Shown: in pieces, positions 1 through 12,100 of the stretch
Layout of the letters: the number at the start of each line of letters is the position of its first letter
Numbering within the stretch: the stretch's first letter is position 1
NCBI GenBank assembly: GCA_944474755.1
Contig: OX104115.1
Coordinates: 37,087,080 to 37,151,079 of the forward strand
Source: Limnoperna fortunei
Taxonomy: Eukaryota > Mollusca > Bivalvia > Mytilida > Modiolidae
DNA: 64,000 bases
Direction of reading: 5' to 3'
Notes under the pieces: model-generated
Seen by the model: the letters and a program-made list of their open reading frames with translations, nothing else
Databases searched by the model: none
Told to the model about the DNA's origin: nothing
Made by a program: the position numbers and the translations under genes

Positions 1-54
1 AAAATCAGAAAAATTTTGACTTCCAACTAAATCTTATAACTTTTATTGAATTAC

Positions 55-195
55 CTTTGTGGCTCTTAAATTAAGTCTTGCTTTTAACAAAGACTTGAAT
101 TCCTCTAGATCTAGTTGACCAGACTCATCTCGATCAGCTCGCAGAAACGCTTTCTTCAACTCTTCTAAAGTGTTCAAGTCAATCTGTTCCTCTAT
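55..195 (-). CDS. EF-hand-encoding exon at the left edge
   Basis: 141 bp, exactly 47 codons, phase 0. Acceptor tttgctttttacag|ATAGAGG is excellent and the donor is ACAAAG|GTAATTC. It encodes IEEQIDLNTLEELKKAFLRA followed by DRDESGQLDLEEFKSLLKAR. The central helix-loop-helix is a full EF-hand: helix LKKAFLRA, 12-residue loop with Asp1, Asp3, Ser5, Asp9 and Glu12, then helix FKSLLKA. Ca2+ binding is expected. The next exon lies outside the window. Confidence 0.75.
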
Positions 196-3100
196 CTGTA
201 AAAAGCAAACAAATTTCTGATAATAGAACTGTTTTAGAATTTCAAAAAAATAGATTCTAATTTTTATTCAACTCTGATAAACGTCTGGTGGAATAGTGAG
301 ATTATGTTATGAGCAGTAAAGATATTCTTTTAGATGGATTCTCTTTTACAACATCAAAAACAATGATCACAAATATTAATATATTACATGCACATGTAAC
401 TCAGCTTGGAAACATGTACATCAACTATTTTTAAACAATATTTCATTCCTACATGTACTTTAAGTTAAATTAATTGATGACTTTAGTTTAATGATCACTA
501 AAGTTAAAACAGAATTATTTGTACAATTTTATAACGTGTATTATTTCCTTTGTAAATAAAAGCAAATATAATGCAATCAAACAAACAAAATTAACAATAA
601 AAAATATGAAAATATGAAATCTTAACAAATTCGTTACCATATCTAAATGAAACAGACAAATGCATTAAAATCAAATATGAATTCTACAACTGAATGGTAG
701 CAGTATTCTCCTGCAGTTCTATTTAAACTCATTAAATCCAAAAATAAACAATGAACAAAGGTGCATCAATTATAAAGAGCATTATTGTTTTATTTAATCA
801 GCAGGATCATTAAAACGTTTACTTACACTTGACTAGAGTTTGATTTATAGATAAAAATGTTTGTCAAACAAAAACAAAATTGTTTGCAGATGAAATTAAA
901 TGCTGTTAAAAATCAGTAACATTACTTATATGACACTAAACAGGTACTAGTATACATGATTTATTTATATGGAATTTTAATTTACCATAATAGCAACCAT
1001 TCACCATTACTTACTGACAAAATGCTTATCATAAAAATTACAAAAAAACCAAAAAAAACAATTATAGGCATCACTTTTATTTTAATGCCCACTCTACAAC
1101 AAAAAAATACTCTCGAAACCTTAGTTCTCAAAAAATAAAAGATTTACAAAATATAAAGTCAGAAATATGATGATATTAAGGAAAATGAATTCAATGATAT
1201 GTTTCATTAGACAAGATATTTATAGCAATAAGCAGTGTACAGATTTTGTGGACAGATGGATTGTACCTATTGCAAAATTTGTAAAATCCATCTTAGTCAA
1301 AATTTAAAGCTTTTTGTGGTAAAAATTGTAGGATTACCCTACTGTCCAAAACATTGTAAAACCTATCAATATAAAAAATTGTAAAATTTATAAAACCTAA
1401 TGTCATAAAATAACAATCTAGTTTCACTTGCTCCCCCCTTTTTGCTATGGTTGCTGTGTGTACAACAGATCAATAACAAAAAAGGGGAGAAGCGAGTGAA
1501 AGATTTAATTTTAATTAGATCGATAAAATAAAGACCTATAACCACAAAAATTAAAATTATAAAACATTTTGCTGTATAATTTGTAAAACTTATTGTTATG
1601 CAAAAATTAACTGAACTAGATACCAGCCCTAACCCTTGCATCAAGGATGCATAATCTGGGTACTCGTACCTCAGAAGTATCGCCGTAAATGTGACATTTC
1701 ATAATACAAGCAGAATCAATAGCGCGTTCAGCTCTTGAAGAATGTATACTCGTGCTAAATAAAAACTGTGCATTTGAAAAATCAGACGATACATCTCTAG
1801 ATGTGTTCAAGCTGTGTCCAAGCGAAAAAAGGCTCCTCCCACTTAAAGGGGTTACGGTTGCTGCATCTTCCTGAGTTATAAAAGTGCTGCTTCTAATTTT
1901 TCCGAAATCATTGTCTACTAATTTTTTGTTTTGCTTCATTTCTTTGTGAGAATGCGGTCTAAGTTTTTGACTTGATAACCCTTTGGTTTCCTTTTGAGAA
2001 GAAGCCATCATTTAGGTGTTTTGTTGGTTTTTCGTCCAAATGAGAAAATCACAATAAATGCTCAGTATAACTGTATTGTTTAAGTAAAATCCAAAGAAAT
2101 ACTTAGAAATCACAATATCAGCTTAATATTATTGTTTTGCTTTAAAAATATCCAAGAAAATACATATATCTTCTAAAAAACTTAAAGATATCAATATGAT
2201 TGTCTGATAAATATAGAAACTGAAATTCAATCCTTGAAACTCCTGTTAAAATAAAAGTTCCACAAAAACAGAGAATTATAACATTAAGATCAGTTGGTTT
2301 CAGTATGGGACTAAAACCACACATGTATCTTTGAACTAGCTTCCAGCTAAATATCAATTTATCTTCCAAAGCCTGTTTTCCATTAATTTAAATACATTAT
2401 GTCCAAATGCAATAAACCCCATTGTAAAATCCTCTAATTTCATGTCAAAGTAAATATCCCTTAAGAAAGTTACAAGCCTAATAAAGTCACAAAATCAATT
2501 TCTACAGATTTATTTGCATCATAATTTAATATATGGAATAATATATCATTTTCTCAACTGTATACCTGTCCATGTTGAACTGGCTCTTTAACAGATATAT
2601 CCATTGTTAGGATTAATTTTGTAAGGTAAATTTAACTTATTCACCTATGTTAAGGAGGGATTAGATTTAAATAATGGAAAATAAATGATTTTTCTCTGTC
2701 AAATTTTCTTGTGAAAAAATTGTATTTTTGAAAGATTAGAGTTTTTCTTTTCTTCCTGAAATGTTTATTTCATTGTCACAAATGTTAGTACTACATATGA
2801 AATATGTAAGTTGCGAGGGCAGTTTTAATGTAGTGTTATTAATTATTTTAGAAAAAAATAAAACATAATGGATAAATTATACAACAACAGATGAGACTGA
2901 AAACACTGTATATGTTGAATGAGTCCATATAGAAAGTTTTTTTCTGTGGAAATATAGATACAAAAAAAGTACCACACAGCATGAAATTCAAGGCAATCAC
3001 ATCAAAAACCAAAACAAATTGAGCTGTCTACAGTTAAAAATTATTCTATACTTTTAGTTTTATAAAGTTTCATTTTTCTTTGGGGGGGGGAGGGTTTTAC

Positions 3101-6100
3101 AAGGATGGGTTTTATATAATTGTAGAATTACTATGAGACAAGTTAAATGGTACTTTCGAATCCATGACTTATGTTCTTATCAAGACAACCAACTCCCCTT
3201 GCCAACATAATAAGGCTCTTGGACTATCACAACGGTAAGACTTCCAATTGAACCCCCCCCCCCCCCCCCCCCCAATAAAAAATATGCAATGCATTAGACT
3301 ATCACAAGATACATGGAGTTCACAGGGCTCGCACTTGCCCAATTGGCAATGCATGACTGTGTCCACTGTGGGTTCACCAGTTGCTGCCACCCAGTACCAA
3401 ATTCTTTTATTTACGTTCAAAATAATACATTTTTAGTGGGGGTTTCCTAACACACCAAAAACAAGTACTTGTTTAATAAATTTGTATCATTTTATGTTTG
3501 AGGGCCTTGGTGGCTGAGTGGTTAAAGTAAGTTTGTCTACTATTCATCATGTGGTCCATCAACAATGAGGTTGTGGATTCGAGTCCCACTGTGGGCAGAC
3601 TGCACTTGACCCCAATCGTAATTGACAAGGATTGCCTACCAAAGGTCCGGGGTTTTCTCTGGGTACTCCGGCTTCCGCCGCCAATAAAAAGTGGAGGCTA
3701 TTATATAGCTGAAAAATTGCTGAATTGGCATTAAACATCATTCATACAATCATTTAGTGTTTAAATAATCCCCACTTTTAATTGTGAAAAATGGAGAGAA
3801 AAAATTTAAGGTAAGGACAAGATTTTGAGTTATTTTTAGTCAATTGTGTCCTTGCAGTGAGGTTTCACATGTATAATGCATATTGTCCACTCAGCCTTTA
3901 TCTGCTCATGTTTAGCAAATGCTAAAATTTGCATAAATTAAAATATACATTGATGATATTAAGTTTTAGATAGTTGCTGAATTGAAACATATTTATATAT
4001 ATTCAGAAAGCTGTTCAAATGCTGTCTGAATTCATGCATATTCAGTATACTGTAGGACATCCTAGATATATTTGATGTACACATTCCAAAGAAAACTGAG
4101 TTTCAAATATTTTAGATTGTTTGCAGTCACTTTCTGTAATATTTGCATGAAGGGGGTGGGGAAAGGAGGGGACGCTAGAGAACCCAGCTAGAACCCCCAA
4201 CTTTCAGCATAAAAAATGACAATCCTTGTCAACTATTAAGTCGAAAACACATTGCTGTAACACATACTGATTTAGTTATGTGATTATTTTAGAAAATAAA
4301 CAATTAATGATTTACTTGTTTGTTTGAAAGTGGTTTAATGCCACTTTCAGTAATTTTAGAAAATAAACAATCAATGATTTATTTGTTTGTTTGAAAGTGG
4401 GTTAATGCCACTTTCAGTAATTTTACTTTTAGAAAATAAACAATCATATTTGTTTGTTTGAAAGTGGTTTAATGCCACTTTCAGTAATTTTTCAGTTATA
4501 TTATGCTGTCCATTTTTTATTGGGGTATTAAAAAAAAGGTATTGGGGGTTATTCTGTCTGCAGTAAAGCCCGAACTCATAACCTAAGTGTATGGACTAAT
4601 ATGATACATCCTTGTGTCTGCTTCATTTCATAAATGAAGAAGATTTGTAGTATTAAAAAATAAATGTATATACACAGACAACAACAATAAATAAAATGTA
4701 CACACAACAGTTGACTGCTTGAAAACTGGAAGTCTCAAAGTCAGATGATGTGATGATATACAGGGTTTATTGAAATAAGTGTGCACATATGTACTAGCTT
4801 TAAGAAAATAAAAGAAATAAAACGAAATAAAATAAAAATAAGCACAAAGACAGACAAACAGAGGTGATACTTACTCTTAACTAATGTCCGGAAGTAACGA
4901 TAAAATGAAAAAGTTATAAGCACAAATAAAATGATCTCAAATCAACTACTTTTTAATGCATTACTTAATATAATTATAATTAATAAGGCAATGACACAAT
5001 TTTAAAAATCATGCAGTACCTGTATCTTGCGTCTAGTTATACATAATTTACATTGCATTGTTTTCATGACAACAAGCGAATACTTCAAGTGTCAATCCTC
5101 GATAACCTGCCATACTTCGACCAATCAACTGTTGGTTCACTATGCTACATGTATCTTCATCTAATTAAAATTACTTATATTTGACATGTCTAACAATGTT
5201 TTTCTTTAATTTATGCATGTCCCATGGGAGATCTAACAGTTAACACCATATAAGTATTATATATACCACACCTTTTATGAGTTGACTTATATTTAAACCA
5301 ACGAGCTCATTCTAAGGTTTAAAAAGAAACATCTTACCTTAAAGAATGATTTTGCAAAGCTCAAAGAATAAGTGTGATTAATCCATAAAAAAGATCAAAG
5401 GAAAAACCATGTATTATGTTACAAAATATTGATGGTCATCTAATATTGATGGACTATTGTTTTTACAGGGTATCCCTTCTCTTTTATCGAAAAGTTAACC
5501 ATATCAAATTCCTACATGTACTATTATCATTAACTTACTCAGTAAAAATTGGGTATCTTAAAATTAACTTAAGCAGTGATAAGAAAACTAGATACATGCT
5601 TTTTCCAAAACCTGAACATTACACCTATTGTTAGTGTCTTTATAAAGCTAATCACTGGAGCTGTGAAAATAAGGTGCACGTCAGTTGAAATGTACTACGT
5701 CAATAGAACTGTTCCTTGATACTATGGTTCGTAATGTTGTCATTGTGTTTTATTATTGTGTTGTTAATGTTTTACTTGTTTATTACCTGTAAATTTAGAC
5801 TGAACCAATCAGATCTGAATATGATTTTATATTGCTCCCGTTTTCGTCATACATATGATTTGTTTTGCACATGATTGCCTGAACAAACCAAAATCTGGGT
5901 TAAGTTTAATATAAAATCTTATTTTAACAAGACTGAATACATGTACCTATAAATTATCTGTCTTTAGATCATGTAAATGGAAGATAATTCATTAAATTTT
6001 CTCTTTTTAGATCATGTAAATGGGAGATAACTCCTTAAATTTTCTCTTTTTAGATCATGTTAATGGGAGATAACTCCTTAAATTTTCTCTTTTTTAGATC

Positions 6101-9100
6101 ATGTAAATGGGAGATACCTCATTAAATTTTCTCTTTTTAGATCACGTAAATGGGAGATAACTCATTATTATTTTTCTTATTAGATCATGTTAATGGGAGA
6201 TAACTCATTTATATGTAATGACTATTAAAAATAAATAATCAAAAAGTTTTATTAAACTTTCAACAATTTTTTAGCTGTATCAGCAATGTTTATTTTTTAG
6301 AAAGTAAAGTGTCTGTTAGAAAAAAAATTATGCTACCCCCCCCCCTCCCCCACCTTTTTGATCAGCAAAATGAAGTTGTGCTGCAACAGGCATGAGATTG
6401 CCAACAAGACATGCACCCTATATGGACTATAAGTCCAACTATCTCTAATTTTATGGTAACCAAAATCCTTTTGTCCTAAGCAACATCAGTTTGTGTACAA
6501 ACTTATTTTTAAATAGAAATGCTCTAAAGATGAAGAAGAAGATAGTCAGACAAGACATGTACCCCTACATGGCATGCAACCTACAAAGTCCATCTATCTC
6601 AAATTTGATGATAATTTATTGAAAATTCAAATCATTTGGTGCTACACATGTTCATTATGTATGCAAACATTCTGCAAAAAATAAATGTTGTAGCTCCTAA
6701 ATATATAGAAGTTAGTTGGACAAGCCAATCCCTATGGACGGACCCACAGACGGACAATTTTAAATGATTATGATACCAATTTCTTGTCATTAAGGCATAA
6801 AATCAAATAAACTTACATCTGTAGCAGGCATTTGTTTCAATTTTACTGTACATTCTAAGACTTAAGATTTTGACCCCAAAAAAATGTTATATGGTTGCAG
6901 CATTGTTACTTTGTTGTTCAACTTTAAAATAAGTGCCAATTCTTCCTTATTTTTCTGACATAAGCATATAACTTACCTTTTCACAACTTTGAGAGTGATT
7001 CAAGGAACTATTTACCAAATCCTGCATAGAGTCATTTTTTACCATCAAGTAAAAAGCTTCTGATAATGTCATTGAGACACGCTCCATTTTATGCTTTAAA
7101 TCATTTTCAAGACATAAAATATATTCCATATATATTTATTCACGTATAGAATTTCCTTTCAATGTTTAGTCATAAAAAAAGAGTTAATGATTAACAAAAT
7201 CCTAACACTGCAAAATTTTTACTTTTTTGTTTCTTCAATCCAAATTCACTCAAATGAAATCAAAATGAGTTAAGATTTAAATTTCCGACAATCAATTGCA
7301 ATTTCAACTGATTGCTAACCAAGTGATATTTCTTTCTTTCTGACAATTACAGTTAATTATAATGATAATCCTAAATTCACTAAATTACAGATAATCCTAA
7401 ATCCCAACAAAATATTTGTTCAAAATATTATTATTAAATGACATTACATAAATATTTCCATTGTGTTCAAAATATGATCACTAAATGACATTATCATATA
7501 CACAAATAATTCCAACTTCCATTTAAACTGTGATTAAAATACAAAGCAATTATTAAAATACATCTTTATACTTATAATCCTAAAAATATCTCCAGAAAAT
7601 TTCGATAATAATTCTTTCCACCTGCCTACGTTATTGTTTTATTGTCTCCGTAAAACTGAGAGTCATTACTTTTATGATCACAATCAACATTTATAGTCGC
7701 ATCCAACAGGTATTGATCCATCGTTTAGGAGATTGTCACGCAAGCTCGTTAATCACAAAACTCATCACCAATTTAATGTTCATAATGCATTTTCACATAA
7801 TCCGGTAAAGGACGTACTAATTGCTAAATCTAATGTAACAGTAACATGCAACTTTAAGAGCATTTTCTAAATTCATTAAGTTTCCAAAACATCTAAAATT
7901 TTGTTCCAAGGAAACAGTGTTTGACAATAATAAAAGTATGATGAAATTGATGAATTATTTATAATTCCAAAGGTTTTACGGATCAATAACTTGATCTTTG
8001 ATATATTTTAAGAGCTTTGCAATATTGATTATTTGCATCTGTGTTTTACTTACATCTCCTATGGATCACTTTTAATAAAAGGAAAGTATTTCAATTTAAC
8101 GCTATATCAATAATTCTCAAGGTTGAAAAGGTATGGTCGTGAGATGCATTGGTAATTAACATCTAAAGATGCATTGGCAATTAACGTCAAAACGGAAATT
8201 AATTTTTCAAGACAAAATGTTTGTTTCAGTTACCTTATGTTACTATGACAAAAAATTAGTATATGACAAGAGTTATTAACTGGTGCAAGTCACTAGTGAC
8301 ACATCTATAGAGGCCGTGTTTGATCCAGGTTATACATAAAAAGGCTTATATACTGGGCAGAATTGCCTTTCAAACATGTTTAAAAAAAATATATAACAAA
8401 TTAACAAGTACTATCTTTAAAAAAAGATAACCGACGCAGTAAAGATATAAATTGAGTTATGCATTAAACTACGAATCGCCTTTATTGTCATACAAATTCC
8501 CCATTTCAATAGACCAGAAATGTTTGATGGAAATTTTTGGGGGGAAGTACTGACGGACAATTATTACTACGTGAATGAAATCATGAACCTATAAATTAAC
8601 ACTAGTCCCAGATGAAACGAGTTTGAAATTATTCATTTATACATGTGTGCCCCCTTTTATTTACGTGTTTTCGATATTAACAGATTTACCAAGCATACAG
8701 TTAACCTAAAATTGATAATGTACATACAACTACATGTACTTTGCTGTACATGTATTCCAGAAAGTTTATGTATTGAAACCCAATGCCTAAGATATAGAAA
8801 TTAAGTTTTTCTGCGAGCACCAAAGCAGTTATACAATAATGTAAACAAATTGAATATTATAAATTTTTTAATAAAATGTTTATAGTTTAAAATTTACTGA
8901 ATAAGCAAAGTATACTTTACAATTAGAGCCACAACTCTCTATCTATGTGTGTATTACGACGGACGCCCAAGAACAATAATACATTTAATTTAATATCAAC
9001 ATGAATATAAAATGATTGTTAATTTGTATTTAGAAAGTAATTAAAATTTGGTCTCTTCGTCTTTTTTAACCTGCATAAAAGCCCGCTAAAATCTAGCGTG

Positions 9101-12100
9101 TTAATATGCATTTAATTTGCGCTGTACTTCAAATAAAAAATATTTAAATTTTTTGTTCAATTTGTTTGATATAAAATTTTACAAACTGCAGCCCATCTCT
9201 ATCGTTCTTTATACTTAAATTGCACTATGAAATAATTTTATAAACAAACAGATGGTAAAATCTAATAATAATAGTACACAATTTGAAAGGTGAATTACCA
9301 CCCTGTTCCGAGCCCCTGTCCAATTTACCACCCTGTTCCGAACCCCCGTTCATTTGGTTTTTAACCAATCAAGAAACAGACTTACGAGAGGTGAAGTGTC
9401 ATGAGGTCAAAGGGTAAAAAGTGAATATAATGCCGACTGCGTCGGAAAAAAAATTGAGCTCTCTAGCAATCTTTTAAGGTGTTCAGTATACTAACCCTGA
9501 AAATCAGTTTTCTTTGAATTTTCTTTAAACTTGCTCTATACTAATAAGTTATCATAGTTCAAAATAAAAAAATGGGGGTTTCTGAGCTTATTTTCTCGAG
9601 GGTTTGAGCACTGAAATTTTAAATTTTCTAATATACTAGTACAGAGAAGAGAATAAAAAAAGACACAAAAATAATTAAAACAATTCTGTACATTGAAATT
9701 TTCTCAATTGTTTTATTGTGGTTATTATACGGTCAAGCAATTTGTATACATTTTAGTAATGAAAGGAAAAATAGGGTCTCTTTTTTTTGGTCATGCATAA
9801 TTACCTACCTTGTAAAAAAATTTAATTTTCATTACCTTTGTCTATAATGAACTTGTTTATGCAAAAAACCTTTGCATTTCGACCAATAATAAATTATAGC
9901 AATACTATAAGTCTTACATTATTACTTTTTACTCAAAGGAAAGAGTTTTTAATGAAAGAACTTACTGGTATTATTAATTTTACCATAAATGTGATTTACA
10001 CAAAACATGCTGGACGGTGTCCCACATCTCCTTAATCAGAGATATCAAGTGTACGATTTAATACTACATTTATTAAAAATGATCTTGGAATTAGAAAAAA
10101 TATGGATTTTTAAAGAATAATTGAATTGTTTTTATTTAGTTTTCCAAACAAACATGATTGACTTAAGATTAAAAACTGATAAATAATTATAACTTGAATG
10201 GATTCAATTAAAACATGAACATATTCCTCAACAAAAAACTGAAAAGAAACCTCGGTTAATTTGATTACCACTCAGACTCAATCTAAATGAAATTAATCTC
10301 TCATTTGCTCCCACCTTTTTCATGCGGTAACAATAGAAACAAGGGAGCAATGAAAGATATAATTTTAAGTAGACTGCATTTGTCTTAATCATTTCGCTTA
10401 TCTTTAGGAGAACTTAGAAAATATGGATTTGATATGTACTACTAGCATAGTAACAGGGATAGTCCAAAGCATGGAGAGAATCTCAACTAATTGATTTTAA
10501 ATTTTTTCAATATTGCAGCATATTAAATCCAGTAAATAATATTTTTTAAAAACACAGTTGTATAATATAAATGTAATAAATAAACATCGCTTCTTTCTTT
10601 CTTGCACACTACTAAAAAAAATATTTTCTGTTTTAAACAGAATTTTTCTTTATAACAAAGGGATATAATCTGGAATTACGGTTACAAAGCAATTTGTCAC
10701 TAAATAGACAATTCATCACCTACCATAACATTTGTCTTTCGTTTTCCCCTGTCATCTTTATCTCTGTTAGAAAATTTTAGGGGTTCTGCAATTTCTTTAA
10801 ATCCGACACTTAAATTTAAAACCTCCCGAGAAAATGGTTTAGTTTTAAGCAATTCCTCCAAATGTTTGTGAAAGCGTTTGTCTGCCATACTAACCCTCTT
10901 TGTTTTATCAAATCTATAGGAGCTATTCCAACGAACAGATTTCCCATACAGACAAAAAATTAGAGCATTATTCTTTAATATTTAATGAATGATGAATTAG
11001 AAATGCTGCAAATCTTTAGAAGTACATGTTTAATTTCCCATGTGTGTTCTAAATGTTAGCACAATATACATGTATATTTAATCGATAGGAAGAATATTAC
11101 TGTAAATAACATTACAATAACATTACCATGGCAATCATATCTAATGTAATTATATTTGTAGTGATCATATTGTTTAAGGTCTATTTATCACAAATTTAGT
11201 GTAAAAATAGGGAAATATGTCCATGTAATAAAGGCTGGAAGTCAATGTCAGTTATTAGCCATCAGGGCAAATATAGATATCAACCCTGGAGAACAGGGCA
11301 AATATCGACATTAGCCCTTGAGAAGGCTACAGCCCTTGTGGCTGATATTGGAGTATCAGGGCTTAGCCAATATGGAAATGACTATTAAATAATCTATAAA
11401 TATACCATGAAACGTTTACTGGAATAATTTTGTGAGGTGAATACCATAAAATAAAATAAAATGTGCTGTGAAAATCTCCAATATGGAAAAGACTGAACAG
11501 AATCATTCTGTTATTTTTTTCTACTTTTTTAACTGAGAAGCATTGATATACATGTAGCCATTACAGGTACAAAAATTCTTTATTTTAAGAAATGCAATTC
11601 ATTTTAAGTTATTTGACCCAAAAGTTATAGTAGTTATAAATGCATAATTCTAATATGACGTGCTTCAAAGGCTTTGAGACCACAACTGTGGTAAAAAAAT
11701 GATTTATCTATGAGCAACACGCGCTAGAAGGGCGTGTTTTAAATGGCTGTTCCAATTACAAAACTGTAACTCCCACCGGAAAGCTATTGCATATGACGTA
11801 TAAATCTTATAAATAGCGACACGCGCTATAATTATCCGTTGCAATATATTGTGTGTTACATTGACGGAACAGCCAGTTTATGGCGGAAATGATGTTTTCT
11901 ATAGGTAAGAAAATATTATAAATGTACTTTAATTGTCTTATTAGAATAGAAATAATTCACGGAGGCTGTGATTTATCATTGTTTTACCACGGGATGACCA
12001 TTTATGTCGTTATTTTATCCCTCGCTATCGCTCGGGATCAAATAATACGACATAAATGGTCACCCCGTGGTAAAACAATGATAAACCACAGCCTCCGTGA

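Larger units (their letters stand above)
1991..6976 (-). other. Intron of the EF-hand gene, repeat-rich
   Basis: No convincing exon. It holds a G/C homopolymer-bearing repeat (3200-3443), a SINE (3502-3752), a SINE with a triplicated tail (4285-4600), and a 46-bp minisatellite (5961-6212). The rest is unremarkable AT-rich sequence. Confidence 0.5.

Noticed and set aside
3502..3590. tRNA-like head with A and B boxes as a genuine tRNA gene (also at 16704, 28529, 59231)
   Set aside because: The same head is always followed by the same non-tRNA body and tail, and a complete acceptor stem cannot be formed. These are SINEs.
5961..6212. Regular repeats with short spacers that could suggest a CRISPR array
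   Set aside because: The spacers are near-identical and AT-rich, the genome is eukaryotic and no cas genes exist. It is a minisatellite.
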